From Mactra quadrangularis (taxonomy: Eukaryota > Mollusca > Bivalvia > Venerida > Mactridae): a stretch of DNA of 64,000 nt. Position numbers and translations under genes: made by a program. This document shows, one piece after another, positions 1 to 13,400 of the stretch (position 1 is the first letter of the stretch; each line of letters opens with the position of its first letter). The notes beneath the pieces were generated by a model that worked only from the letters and a program-made list of their open reading frames with translations, was not told where the DNA came from and searched no databases. The stretch lies in NCBI GenBank assembly GCA_025267735.1, contig CM046297.1, forward strand, positions 19,618,011 through 19,682,010, written 5' to 3'.

Positions 1-493
1 TGGTGACCTAGTTCCGGTTTCTGGCTCGGGTCCAACCCAGAACGCCGACCCGGTGACCTGGGTGTCGAACCGACCCGGCTAGGACCGGTTTTGGGGCGAG
101 TGACGTGCCCTTGTCTCCGCTCCGTAGACTCTCTATATGTACTATATGTACATGCACGTAGCAAAAAAAAAGGTGAACAATGGTGACCTGGTTCCGGTTT
201 CTGGCTCGGGTCCAACCCAGAACGCCGACCCGGCGACCTGGGTGTCGAACCGACCCGGCTAGGACCGGTTTTGGGGCGAGTTACGTGCCCTTGTCTCCGC
301 TCCGTAGACTCTCTATATGTACTATATGTACATGCACGTAGCAAAAATATAGGTAAACAATGGTGACCTAACTCCGGTTTCTGGCTCGGGTCCAACCCAA
401 AACGCAGACCCGGCGACCTGGGTGTCGAACCGACCCAGCTAGGACTGGTTTTGGGTCGAGTTACGTGCCCTTGTCTCCGCTCCGTAGACTCTC

Positions 494-502
494 TATATGT
501 AC
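494..502 (+). repeat. Short monomer that lost one copy of the internal 9-bp repeat
   Basis: The monomer here has a single TATATGTAC where the consensus has two adjacent copies, giving a unit about 9 bp short. This is the expected product of replication slippage on the internal tandem duplication. Confidence 0.9.
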
Positions 503-1518
503 ATGCACGTAGCAAAAAAATAGGTAAACAATGGTGACCTAGTTCCGGTTTCTGGCTCGGGTCCAACCCAGAACGCCGACCCGGCGACTTGGGCGACGAA
601 CCAACCCCGCTAGGACCGGTTTTGGGGCGAGTTACGTGCCCTTGTCTCCGCTCCGTAGACTCTCTATATATACTATATGTACATGCACGTAGCAAAAAAA
701 TAGGTAAACAATGGTGACCTAGTTCCGGTTTCTGGCTCGGGTCCAAACCAGAACGCCGACCCGGCGACCTGGGTGTCGAACCGACCCGGCTAGGACCGGT
801 TTTGGGGCGAGTTACGTGCCCTTGTCTCCGCTCCGTAGACTCTCTATATGTACTATATGTACATGCACGTAGCAAAAAAATAGGTAAACAATGGTGACCT
901 AGTTCCGGTTTCTGGCTCGGGTCCAACCCAGGACGCCGACCCGGCGACCTTGGTGTCGAACTTACCCGGCTAGGACCGGTTTACGGTCGAGTTACGTGCC
1001 CTTGTCTCCGCTCCGTAGACTCTCTATATGTACTGTATATACATGCACGTAGCAAAAAAATAGGTGAACAATGGTGACCTAGTTCCGGTTTCTGGCTCGG
1101 GTCCAACCCAGAACGCCGACCCGGCGACTTGGGCGACGAACCGACCCGGCTAGGACCAGTTTTGGGGCGAGTTACGTGCCCTTGTCTCCGCTCCGTAGAC
1201 TCTCTATATGTACTATATGTACATGCACGTAGCAAAAAAATAGGTAAACAATGGTGACCTAGTTCCGATTTCTGGCTCGGGTCCAAACCAGAACGCCGAC
1301 CCGGCGACCTGGGTGTCGAACCGACCCGGCTAGGACCGGTTTTGGGGCGAGTTACGTGCCCTTGTCTCCGCTCCGTAGACTCTCTATATGTACTATATGT
1401 ACATGCACGTAGCAAAAAAATAGGTAAACAATGGTGACCTAGTTCCGGTTTCTGGCTCGGGTCCAACCCAGAACGCCGACCCGGCGACCTGGGTGTCGAA
1501 CCGACCCGGCTAGGACCA

Positions 1519-2589
1519 GTTTTGGGGCGAGTTACGTGCCCTTGTCTCCGCTCCGTAGACTCTCTATATGTACTTTATGTACATGAACGTAGCAAAAAAA
1601 TAGGTAAACAATGGTGACCTAGTTCCGGTTTCTGGCTCGGGTCCAACCCAGAACGCCGACCCGGCGACCTGGGTGTCGAACCGACCCGGCTAGGACCGGT
1701 TTTCGGGCGAGTTACGTGCCCTTGTCTCCGCTCCGTAGACTCTCTATATGTACTATATGTACATGCACGTAGCAAAAAAATAGGTAAACAATGGTGACCT
1801 AGTTCCGGTTTCTGGCTCGGGTCCAACCCTGAACGCCGACCCGGCGACCTGGGTGTCGAACCGACCCGGCTAGGACCGGCTTTGGGGCGAGTTACATGCC
1901 CTTGTCTCCGCTCCGTAGACTCTCTATATGTACTATATGTACATGCACGTAGCAAAAAAATAGGTTAACATTGGTGACCTAGTTCCGGTTTCTGGCTCGG
2001 GTCCAACCCAGAACGCCGACCCGGCGACCTGGGTGTCGAACCGACCCGGCTAGGACCGGTTTTGGGGCGAGTTACGTGCCCTTGTCTCCGCTCCGTAGAC
2101 TCTCTATATGTACTTTATGTACATGAACGTAGCAAAAAAATAGGTAAACAATGGTGACCTAGTTCCGGTTTCTGGCTCGGGTCCAACCCAGAACGCCGAC
2201 CCGGCGACCTGGGTGTCGAACCGACCCGGCTAGGACCGGTTTTCGGGCGAGTTACGTGCCCTTGTCTCCGCTCCGTAGACTCTCTATATGTACTATATGT
2301 ACATGCACGTAGCAAAAAAATAGGTAAACAATGGTGACCTAGTTCCGGTTTCTGGCTCGGGTCCAACCCTGAACGCCGACCCGGCGACCTGGGTGTCGAA
2401 CCGACCCGGCTAGGACCGGCTTTGGGGCGAGTTACATGCCCTTGTCTCCGCTCCGTAGACTCTCTATATGTACTATATGTACATGCACGTAGCAAAAAAA
2501 TAGGTTAACATTGGTGACCTAGTTCCGGTTTCTGGCTCGGGTCCAACCCAGAACGCCGACCCGGCGACCTGGGTGTCGAACCGACCCGG
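1519..2589 (+). repeat. 540-bp (3-monomer) direct tandem duplication
   Basis: The segment 1519-2049 repeats without a visible difference at 2059-2589. Both copies carry the same private variants: CTTTATGTACATGAACG in the AT-rich part, TTTTCGGGCG, CAACCCTGAAC, a C after GGACCGG, GTTACATGCC, and GGTTAACATTGG. The neighbouring bases differ (A1518 against G2058, and C2050 against G2590), so the duplicated tract has clear ends and is recent. Confidence 0.9.
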
Positions 2590-3743
2590 GTAGGACCGGT
2601 TTTGGGGCGAGTTACGTGCCCTTGTCTCCGCTCCGTAGAATCTCTATATGTACTATATGTACATGCACGTAGCAATAAAATAGGTAAACAATGGTGACCT
2701 AGTTCCGGTTTCTGGCTCGGGTCCAACCAAGGACGCCGACCCGGCGACCTGGGTGTCGAACTTACCCGGCTTGGACCGGTTTTGGGTCGAGTTACATGCC
2801 CTTGTTTCCGCTCCGTAGACTCTCTATATGTACTATATGTACATGCACGTAGCAAAAAAATAGGTAAACAATGGTGACCTAGTTCCGGTTTCTGGCTCGG
2901 GTCCAACCCAGAACGCCGACCCGGCGACCTGGGTGTCGAACCGACCCGGGTAGGACCGGTTTTGGGGCGAGTTACGTGCCCTTGTCTCCGCTCCGTAGAA
3001 TCTCTATATGTACTATATGTACATGCACGTAGCAATAAAATAGGTAAACAATGGTGACCTAGTTCCGGTTTCTGGCTCGGGTCCAACCCAGAACGCCGAC
3101 CCGGCGACCTGGGTGTCGAACCGACCCGGCTAGGACCGGTTTTGGGGCGAGTTACGTGCCCTTGTCTCCGCTCCGTAGACTCTCTAAATGTACTATATGT
3201 GCATGCACGTAGCAAAAAAATAGGTAAACAATGGTGACCTAGTTCCGGTTTCTGGCTCGGGTCCAACCCAGAACGCCGACCCGGCGACCTGGGTGTCGAA
3301 CCGACCCGGCTAGGACCGGTTTTTGGGCGAGTTACGTGCCCTTGTCTCCGCTCCGTAGACTCTCTATATGTACTATATGTACATGCACGTAGCAAAAAAA
3401 TAGGTAAACAATGGTGACCTAGTTCCGGTTTCTGGCTCGGGTCCAACCCAGAACGCCGACCCGGCGACCTGGGTGTCGAACCGACCCGGCTAGGACCGGT
3501 TTTGGGGCGAGTTACGTGCCCATTGTTTCCGCTCCGTAGACTCTCTATATGTACTATATGTACATGCACGTAGCAAAAAAATAGGTAAACAATGGTGACC
3601 TAGTTCCGGTTTCTGGCTCGGGTCCAACCCAGAACGCCGACCCGGCGACCTGGGTGTCGAACCGACCCGGCTAGGACCGGTTTTGGGGCGAGTTACGTGC
3701 CCTTGTCTCCGCTCCGTAGACTCTCTATATGTACTATATGTAC

Positions 3744-5170
3744 ATGCACGTAGCAAAAAAAAAGGTAAACAATGGTGACCTAGTTCCGGTTTCTGGCTCG
3801 GTCCAACCCAGAACGCCGACTCGTGGACCTGGGTGTCGAACCGACCCGGGTAGGACCGGTTTTGGGGCGAGTTACGTGCCCTTGTCTCCGCTCCGTAGAC
3901 TCTCTATATGTACTATATGTACCTGCACGTAGCAAAAAAATAGGTAAACAATGGTGACCTAGTTCCGGTTTCTGGCTCGGGTCCAACCCAAAACGCCGAC
4001 CCGGCGACCTGGGTGTCGAACCGACCCGGCTAGGACCGGTTTTGAGTCGAGTTACGTGCCCTTGTCTCCGCTCCGTAGACTCTCTATATGTACTATATGT
4101 ACATGCACGTAGCAAAAAAATAGGTAAACAATGGTGACCAAGTTCCGGTTTCTGGCTCGGGTCCAACCCAGGACGCCGACCCGGCGACCTGGGTGTCGAA
4201 CCGACCCGGCTAGGACCGGTTTTGGGGCGAGTTACGTGCCCTTGTCTCCGCTCCGTAGACTCTCTATATGTACTATATGTACATGCACGTAGCAAACAAA
4301 TAGGTAAACAATGGTGACCTAGTTCCGGTTTCTGGCTCGGGTCCAACCCAGAACGCCTACCCCGTGACCTGCGTGTCGAACCGACCCGGCTAGGACCGGT
4401 TTTGGGGCGAGTTACGTGCCCTTGTCTCCGCTCCGTAGACTCTCTATATGTACTATATGTACATGCACGTAGCAAAAAAAAAGGTAAACAATGGTGACCT
4501 AGTTCCGGTTTCTGGCTCGGTCCAACCCAGAACGCCGACTCGTGGACCTGGGTGTCGAACCGACCCGGCTAGGACCGGTTTTGTGGCGAGTTAAGTGCCC
4601 TTGTCTCCGCTCCGTAGACTCTCTATATGTACTATATGTACCTGCACGTAGCAAAAAAATAGGTAAACAATGGTGACCTAGTTCCGGTTTCTGGCTCGGG
4701 TCCAACCCAAAACGCCGACCCGGCGACCTGGGTGTCGAACCGACCCGGCTAGGACCGGTTTTGGGTCGAGTTACGTGCCCTTGTCTCCGCTCCGTAGACT
4801 CTCTATATGTACTATATGTACATGCACGTAGCAAAAAAATAGGTAAACAATGGTGACCTAGTTCCGGTTTCTGGCTCGGGTCCAACCCAGGACGCCGACC
4901 CGGCGACCTGGGTGTCGAACCGACCCGGCTAGGACCGGTTTTGGGGCGAGTTACGTGCCCTTGTCTCCGCTCCGTAGACTCTCTATATGTACTATATGTA
5001 CATGCACGTAGCAAACAAATAGGTAAACAATGGTGACCTAGTTCCGGTTTCTGGCTCGGGTCCAACCCAGAACGCCGACCCGGCGACCTGGGTGACGAAC
5101 CGACCCGGCTAGGACCGGTTTTGTGGCGAGTTACGTGCCCTTGTCTCCGCTCCATAAACTCTCTATATGT
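3744..5170 (+). repeat. 719-bp (4-monomer) tandem duplication
   Basis: Marker series repeats with a 719-bp offset: a long A-tract followed by AGGTAAAC (3752 and 4471), a one-base deletion giving GGCTCGGTCC with ACTCGTGGACC (about 3800 and 4519), ACCTGCACG, CCAAAACGCC, CCAGGACGCC, and GCAAACAAATAGG (about 4293 and 5013). The two copies have since gained separate substitutions, for example near 4357-4372 in the first copy only. Confidence 0.85.
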
Positions 5171-6210
5171 ACTATATGTACATGCACGTAGCAAAAAAAT
5201 AGGTAAACAATGGTGACCTAGTTCCGGTTTCTGGCTCGGGTCCAACCCAGAACGCCGACCCGGCGACCTGGGTGTCGAACCGACCCGGCTAGGACCGGTT
5301 TTGGGGCGAGTTACGTGCCCTTGTCTCCGCTCCGTAGACTCACTAAATGTACTATATGTACATGCACGTAGCAAAAAAATAGGTAAACAATGGTGACCTA
5401 GTTCCGGTTTCTGGCTCGGGTCCAACCCAGGACGCCGACCCGGCGACCTGGGTGTCGAACTTACCCGGCTAGGACCGGTTTTGGGTCGAGTTACGTGCCC
5501 TTGTCTCCGCTCCGTAGACTCTCTATATGTACTATATGTACATGCACGTAGCAAAAAAATAGGTAAACAATGGTGACCTAGTTCCGGTTTCTGGCTCGGG
5601 TCCAACCCAGAACGCCGACCCGGCGACTTGAGCGACGAACCGACCCGGCTAGGACCGGTTTTTGGGCGAGTTACGTGCCCTTGTCTCCGCTCCGTAGACT
5701 CTCTATATGTACTATATGTACATGCACGTAGCAAACAAATAGGTAAACAATGGTCACCTAGTTCCGGTTTCTGTCTCGGGTCCAAACCAGAACGCCGACC
5801 CGGCGACCTTGGTGTCGAACCGACCCGGCTAGGACCGGTTTTGGGGCGAGTTACGTGCCCTTGTCTCCGCTCCGTAGACTCTCTATATGTACTATATGTA
5901 CATGCACGTAGCAAAAAAATAGGTAAACAATGGTGACCTAGTTCCGGTTTCTGGCTCGGGTCCAACCCAGAACGCCGACCCGGCGACCTGGGTGTCGAAC
6001 CGACCCTGCTAGGACCGGTTTTGGGGCGAGTTACGTGCCCTTGTCTCCGCTCCGTAGACTCTCTATATGTACTATATGTACATGCACGTAGCAAAAAATT
6101 AGGTAAACAATGGTGACCTAGTTCCGGTTTCTGGCTCGGGTCCAACCCAGAACGCCGACCCGGCGACCTGGGTGTCGAACCGACCCGGCTAGGACCGGTT
6201 TTGGGGCGAG

Positions 6211-6220
6211 TTATGTGACT
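6211..6220 (+). repeat. Deleted monomer lacking 20 bp
   Basis: The unit reads TTATGTG directly joined to ACTCTC at about 6217/6218. The 20 consensus bases from CCCTTG to CCGTAG are missing, so this monomer is about 160 bp. The deletion breaks the otherwise continuous 3-base phase of the array. Confidence 0.85.
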
Positions 6221-7018
6221 CTCTATATGTACTATATGTACATGCACGTAGCAAAAAAATAGGTAAACAATGGTGACCTAGTTCCGGTTTCTGGATCGGG
6301 TCCAACCCAGAACGCCGACCCGGCGACCTGGGTGTCGAACCGACCCGGCTAGGACATGTTTTGGGGCGAGTTACGTGCCCTTGTCTCCGCTCCGTAGACT
6401 CTCTATATGTTCTATATGTACATGCACGTAGCAAAAAAATAGGTAAACAATGGTGACCTAGTTCCGGTTTCTGGCTCGGGTCCAACCCAGAACGCCGACC
6501 CGGCGACCTGGGTGTCGAATCGACCCGGCTAGGACCGGTTTTGGGGCGAGTTACGTGCCCTTGTCTCTGCTCCGTAGACTCTCTATATGTACTAAATGTA
6601 CATGCACGTAGCAAAAAAATAGGTAAACAATGGTGACCTAGTTCCGGTTTCTGGCTCGGGTCTAACCCAGAACGCCGACCCGGCGACCTGGGTGTCGAAC
6701 CAACCCGGCTAGGACCGGTTTTGGGGCGAGTTACGTGCCCTTGTCTCCGCTCCGTAGACTCTCTATATGTAATATATGTACTTGCACGTAGCAAAAAAAT
6801 AGGTAAACAATGGTGACCTAGTTCCGGTTTCTGGCTCGGGTCCAACCCAGAACGCCGACCCGGCGACCTGGGTGTCGAACCGACCCGGCTAGGACCGGTT
6901 TTAGGGCGAGTTACGTGCCCTTGTCTCCGCTCCGTAGACTCTCTAAATGTACTATATGTACATGCACGTAGAAAAAAAATAGGTAAACAATGGTGACCTA
7001 GTTCCGGTTTCTGGCTCG

Positions 7019-9664
7019 GGTCAACCCAAAACGCCGACCCGGCGACCTGGTTGTCGAACCGACCCGGCTTGGACCGGTATTGGGGCGAGTTACGTGCCCT
7101 TGTATCCGCTCCGTAGACTCTCTATATGTACTATATGTACATGCACGTAGCAAAAAAATAGGTAAGCAATGGTGACGTAGTTCCGGTTTCTGGCTCGGGT
7201 CCAACCCAGAACGCCGACCCGGCGAACTGGGTGTCGAACCGACCCGGCTAGGACCGGTTTTGGGGCGAGTTACGTGCCCTTGTCTCCGCTCCGTAGAATC
7301 TCTATATGTATTATATGTACATGCACGTAGCAAAAAAATAGGTAAAAAATGGTGACCTAGTTCCGGTTTCTGGCTCGGGTCCAACCCAGAACGCCGACCC
7401 GGCGACCTGGGTGTCGAACCGACCCGGCTAGGACCGGTTTTGGGGCGAGTTACGTGCCCTTGTCTCAGCTCCGTAGACTCTGTATATGTACTATATGTAC
7501 ATGCACGTAGCAAAAAAATAGGTAAACAATGGTGACCTAGTTCCGGTTTCTGGCTCGGGTCCAACCCAGAACGCCGACCGGGCGACCTGGGTGTCGAACC
7601 GACCCGGCTAGGACCGGTTTTGGGGCGAGTTACGTGCCCTTGTCTCCGCTCCGTAGACTCTCTATATGTACTATATGTACATGCACGTAGCAAAAAAATA
7701 GGTCAACAATGGTGACCTAGTTCCGGTTTCTGGCTCGGGTCCAACCCAGGACGCCGACCCGGCGACCTGGGTGTCGAACCGACCCGGCTTGGACCGGTTT
7801 TGGGTCGAGTTACGTGCCCTTGTCTCCGCTCCGTAGACTCTCTATATGTACTATATGAACATGCACGTAGCAAAAAAATAGGTAAACAATGGTGACCTAG
7901 TTCCGGTTTCTGGCTCGGGTCTTACCCAGAACGCCGACCCGGCGACTTGGGCGACGAACCAACCCGGCTAGGACCGGTTTTGGGGCGAGTTACTTGCCCT
8001 TGTCTCCGCTCCGTAGACTCTCTATATGTACTATATGTACATGAACGTAGCAAAAAAATAGGTAAACAATGGTGACCTAGTTCCGGTTTCTGGCTCGGGT
8101 CCAACCCAGAACGCCGACCCGGCGACCTGGGTGTCGAACCGACCCGGCTAGGACCGGTTTTGGGGCGAGTTACGTGCCCTTGTCTCCGCTCCGTAGACTC
8201 TCTATAAATATGTACTATATGTACATGCACGTAGCAAAAAAAAGGGTAAACAATGGTGACCTAGTTCCGGTTTCTGGCTCGGGTCCAACCCAGAACGCCG
8301 ACCCGGCGACCTGGGTGTCGAACCGACCCGGCTAGGACCGGTTTTTGGGTCGAGTTACGTGCCCTTGTCTCCGCTCCGTAGACTCTCTATATGTACTATA
8401 TGTACATGCACGTAGCAAAAAAATAGGTAAACAATGGTGACCTAGTTCCGGTTTCTGGCTCGGGTCCAACCCAGAACGCCGACCCGGCGACCTGGGTGTC
8501 GAACCGACCCGGCTAGGACCGGTTTTAGGGCGAGTTACGTGCCCTTGTCTCCGCTCCGTAGACTCTCTATATGTACTATATGTACATGCACGTAGCAAAA
8601 AAATAGGTAAACAATGGTGACCTAGTTCCGGTTTCTGGCTCGGGTCAACCCAAAACGCCGACCCGGCGACCTGGGTGTCGAACCGACCCGGCTAGGACCG
8701 GTTTTGGGGCGAGTTACGTGCCCTTGTCTCCGCTCCGTAGACTCTCTATATGTACTATATGTACATGCACGTAGCTAAAAAATAGGTAAGCAATGGTGAC
8801 GTAGTTCCGGTTTCTGGCTCGGGTCCAACCCAGAACGCCGACCCGGCGAACTGGGTGTCGAACCGACCCGGCTAGTACCGGTTTTGGGGCGAGTTACGTG
8901 CCCTTGTCTCCGCTCCGTAGACTCTCTATATGTACTATATGTACATGCACGTAGCAAAAAAATAGGTAAAAAATGGTGACCTAGTTCCGGTTTCTGGCTC
9001 GGGTCCAACCCAGAACGCCGACCCGGCGACCTGGGTGTCGAACCGACCCGGCTAGGACCGGTTTTGGGGCGAGTTACGTGCCCTTGTCTCCGCTCCGTAG
9101 ACTCTGTATATGTACTATATGTACATGCACGTAGCAAAAAAATAGGTAAACAATGGTGACCTAAATCCGGTTTCTGGCTCGGGTCCAACCCAGAACGCCG
9201 ACCCGGCGACCTGGGTGTCGAACCGACCCGGCTAGGACCGGTTTTGGGGCGAGTTACGTGCCCTTGTCTCCGCTCCGTAGACTCTCTATATGTACTATAT
9301 GTACATGCACGTAGCAAAAAAATAGGTAAACAATGGTGACCTAGTTCCGGTTTCTGGCTAGGGTCCAACCCAGGACGCCGACCCGGCGACCTGGGTGTCG
9401 AACTTACCCGGCTTGGACCGGTTTTGGGTCGAGTTACGTGCCCTTGTCTCCGCTCCGTAGACTCTCTATATGTACTATATGAACATGCACGTAGCAAAAA
9501 AATAGGTAAACAATGGTGACCTAGTTCCGGTTTCTGGCTCGGGTCCAACCCAGAACGCCGACCCGGCGACTTGGGCGACGAACCAACCCGGCTAGGACCG
9601 GTTTTGGGGCGAGTTACGTGCCCTTGTCTCCGCTCCGTAGACTCTCTATATGTACTATATGTAC
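7019..9664 (+). repeat. 9-monomer (1624-bp offset) block duplication
   Basis: Segments 7019-8040 and 8643-9664 share an ordered set of private variants at a constant 1624-bp offset: GGGTCAACCCAAAACG, GGTAAGCAATGGTGACGTAG, GGCGAACTGGG, GGTAAAAAATGG, ACTCTGTATATG, GGCTTGGACC with TTTGGGTCGAG, ATATGAACATGC, and ACTTGGGCGACGAACCAACC. The intervening 8040-8643 holds other monomers, including one with a 4-bp insertion in the AT-rich part near 8205. Confidence 0.85.
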
Positions 9665-9719
9665 ATGCACGTAGCAAAAAAATAGGTAAACAATGGTGAC
9701 TAAGTTCCGGTTTCTGGCT

Positions 9720-10427
9720 CGGGTCCAGCTAAGAACGCCGACCCGGCGACCTGAGTGTCGAACCGACCCGGCTAGGACCAGTTTTGGGGCGAGTTACGTG
9801 CCCTTGTCTCCGCTCCGTAGACTCTCTATATGTACTATATGTACATGCACGTAGCAAATAAATAGGTAAACATTGGTGACCTAGTTCCGGTTTCTGGCAC
9901 GGGTCCAACCCAGAACGCCGACCCGGCGACCTGGGTGTCGAACCGACCCGGCTAGGACCGGTTTTGGGGCGAGTTACGTGCCCTTGTCTCCGCTCCGTAG
10001 ACTCTCTATATGTACTATATGTACATGCACGTAGCAAAAAAATAGGTAAACAATGGTGACTCAGTTCCGGTTTCTGGCTTGGGTCCAACCCAGAACGCCG
10101 TCCCGGCCACCTGGGTGTCGAACCGACCCGGCTAGGAACGGTTTTGGGGCGAGTTACGTGCCCTTGTCTCCGCTCCGTAGATTCTCTATATGTACTATAT
10201 GTACATGCACGTAGCAAAAAAATAGGTAAACAATGGAGATCTAGTTCCGGTTTCTGGCTCGGGTCCAACCCAGAACGCCGTCCCGTTGACCTGGGTGTCG
10301 AACCGACCCGGCTAGGACCGGTTTTGGGGCGAGTTACGTGCCCTTGTCTCCGCTCCGTAGACTCTCTATATTTACTATATGTACATGCACGTAGCAAAAA
10401 AATAGGTAAACAATGGTGACCTAGTTC
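9720..10427 (+). repeat. Marker block recurring about 49 monomers downstream
   Basis: A block starting with the rare variant TCCAGCTAAG (9725) and followed by CCTGAGTGTCG, GGCACGGGTCC and GTGACTCAGTTCC is found again from 18546 in the same order, about 8821 bp (49 monomers) away. The first marker alone also occurs near 12966, 57931 and 63334. The 18.5-kb copy later gains one extra monomer relative to this one. The block ends where the large duplication shared with array E begins. Confidence 0.75.
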
Positions 10428-13400
10428 GGGTTTCTGGCTCGGGTCCAACCCAGAACGCCGACCCGGCGACTTGGGCGACGAACCGACCCGGCTAGGACCG
10501 GTTTTGGGGCGAGTTACGTGCCCTTGTCTCCGCTCCGTAGACTCTCTATATGTACTATATGTACATGCACGTAGCAAAAAAATAGGTAAACAATGGTGAC
10601 CTAGTTCCGGTTTCTGGCTCGGGTCCAAACCAGAACGCCGACCCGGCGACCGTGGTGTCGAACTGACCCGGCTAGGACCGGTTTTGGGGCGAGTTACGTG
10701 CCCTTGTCTCCGCTCCGTAGACTCTCTATATGTACTATATGTACATGCACGTAGCAAAAAAATAGGAAAACAATGGTGACCTAGTTCCGGTTTCTGGCTC
10801 GGGTCCAAACCAGAACGCCGACCCGGCGACCTGGGTGTCGAACCGACCCGGCTAGGACCGGTTTTAGGGCGAGTTACGTGCCCTTGTCTCCGCTCCGTAG
10901 ACTCTCATTATGTACTATATGTACATGCACGTAGCAAAAAAATAGGTAAATAATGGTGACCTAGTTCCGGTTTCTGGCTCGGGTCCAACCCAGAAAGCCG
11001 ACCCGGCGACCTGGGTGTCGAACCGACCCGGCTAGGACCGGTTTTTGGGCGAGTTACGTGCCCTTGTCTCCGCTCCGTAGACTCTCTCTATGTACTATAT
11101 GTACATGCACGTAGCAAAACAATAGGTAAACAATGGTGACCTAGTTCCGGTTTCTGGCTCGGGTCCAACCCAGAACGCCGACCCAGCGACCTGGGTGTCG
11201 AACCGACCCGGCTAGGACCGGTTTTGGGGCGAGTTACGTGCCCTTGTCTCCGCTCCGTAGACTCTCTATATGTACTATATGTACATGCACGTAGCAAAAA
11301 AATAGGTAAACAATGGTGACCTAGTTCCGGTTTCTGGCTCGGGTCCAACCCAGAACGCCGACCCGGCGACCTGGGTGTTGAACCGACCCGGCTTGGACCG
11401 GTTTTGGGGCGAGTTACGTGCCCTTGTCTCCGCTCCGTAGACTCTCTATATGTACTATATGTACATGAACGTAGCAAAAAAATAGGTAAACAATGGTGAC
11501 CTAGTTCCGGTTTCTGGCTCGGGTCCAACCCAGAACGCCGACCCGGTGACCTGGGTGTCGAACCGACCCGGCTAGGACCGGTTTTGGGGCGAGTTACGTG
11601 CCCTTGTCTCCGCTCCGTAGACTCTCTATATGTACTATATGTACATGCACGTAGCAAAAAAAAAAGGTAAACAATGGTGACCTAGTTCCGGTTTCTGGCT
11701 CGGGTTCAACCCAGAACGCCGACCCGGCGACCTGGGTGTCGAACCGACCCGGCTAGGACCGGTTTTGGGGCGAGTTACGTGCCCTTGTCTCCGCTCCGTA
11801 GACTCTCTATATGTACTATATGTACATGCACGTAGCAAAAAAACAGGTAAACAATGGTGACCTAGTTCCGGTTTCTGGCTCGGGTCCAACCCAGAACGCC
11901 GACCCGGCGACCTGGGTGTCGAACCGACCCGGCTAGGACCGGTTTTAGGGCGAGTTACGTGCCCTTGTCTCCGCTCCTTAGACTCTCTTTATGTACTATA
12001 TGTACATGCACGTAGCAAAAAAATAGGTAAAAAATGGTGACCTAGTTCCGGTTTCTGGCTCGGGTCCAACCCTGAACGCCGACCCGGCGACCTGGGTGTC
12101 GAACCGACCCGGCTAGGACCGGTTTTGGGGCGAGTTACGTGCCCTTGTCTCCGCTCCGTAGACTCTGTATATGTACTATATGTACATGCACGTAGCAAAA
12201 AAATAGGTAAACAATGGTGACCTAGTTCCGGTTTCTGGCTCGGGTCCAACCCAGAACGCCGACCCGGCGACCTGGGTGTCGAACCGACCCGGCTAGGACC
12301 GGTTTTGGGGCAAGTTACGTGCATTTGTCTCCGCTCCGTAGACTCTGTATATGTACTATATGTACATGCACGTAGCAAATAAATAGGTAAAAAATGGTGA
12401 CCTAGTTCCGGTTTCTGGCTCGGGTCCAACCCAGAACGCCGACCCGGCGACCTGTGTGTCGAACCGACCCGGCTAGGACCGGTTTTGGGGCGATTTACGT
12501 GCCCTTGTCTCCGCTCCGTAGACTCTGTATATGTACTACATGTACATGCACGTAGCAAAAAAATAGGTAAACAATGGTGACCTAGTTCCGGTTTTTGGCT
12601 CGGGTCCAACCCAGAACGCCGACCCGGCGACCTGGGGGTCGAACCGACCCGGCTAGGACCGGTTTTGGGGCAAGTTACGTGCATTTGTCTCCGCTCCGTA
12701 GACTCTCTATATGTACTATATGTACATGCTCGTAGCAAAAAAATAGGTAAACAATGGTGACCTAGTTCCGGTTTCTGGCTCGGGTCCAACCCAGAACGCC
12801 GACCCGGCGACCTGGGTGTCGAACCGACCAGGCTAGGACCGGTTTTGGGGCGAGTTACGTGCCCTTGTCTCCGCTCCGTAGACTCTCTATATGTACTATA
12901 TGTACATGCACGTAGCAAAAAAATAGGTAAACAATGGTGACCTAGTTCCGGTTTCTGGCTAGGGTCCAGCTAAGAACGCCGACCCGGCGACCTGGGTGTC
13001 GAACCGACCCGGCTAGGACCGGTTTTGGGGCGAGTTACGTGCCCTTGTCTCCGCTCCGTAGACTCTCTATATGTACTATATGTACATGCACGTAGCAAAA
13101 AAAAATAGGTAAACAATGGTGATCTAGTTCCGGTTTCTGGCTCGGGTCCAACCCAGAACGCCGTCCCGGCGACCTGGGTGTCGAACCGACCCGGCTAGGA
13201 CCGGTTTTGGGGCGAGTTACGTGCCCTTGTCTCCGCTCCGTAGACTCTCTATATTTACTATATGTACATGCACGTAGCAAAAAAATAGGTAAACAATGGT
13301 GACCTAGTTCGGGTTTCTGGCTCGGGTCCAGCCCAGAACGCCGACCCGGCGACCTGGGTGTCGAACCGACCCGGCTAGGACCGGTTTTGGGGCGAGTTAC

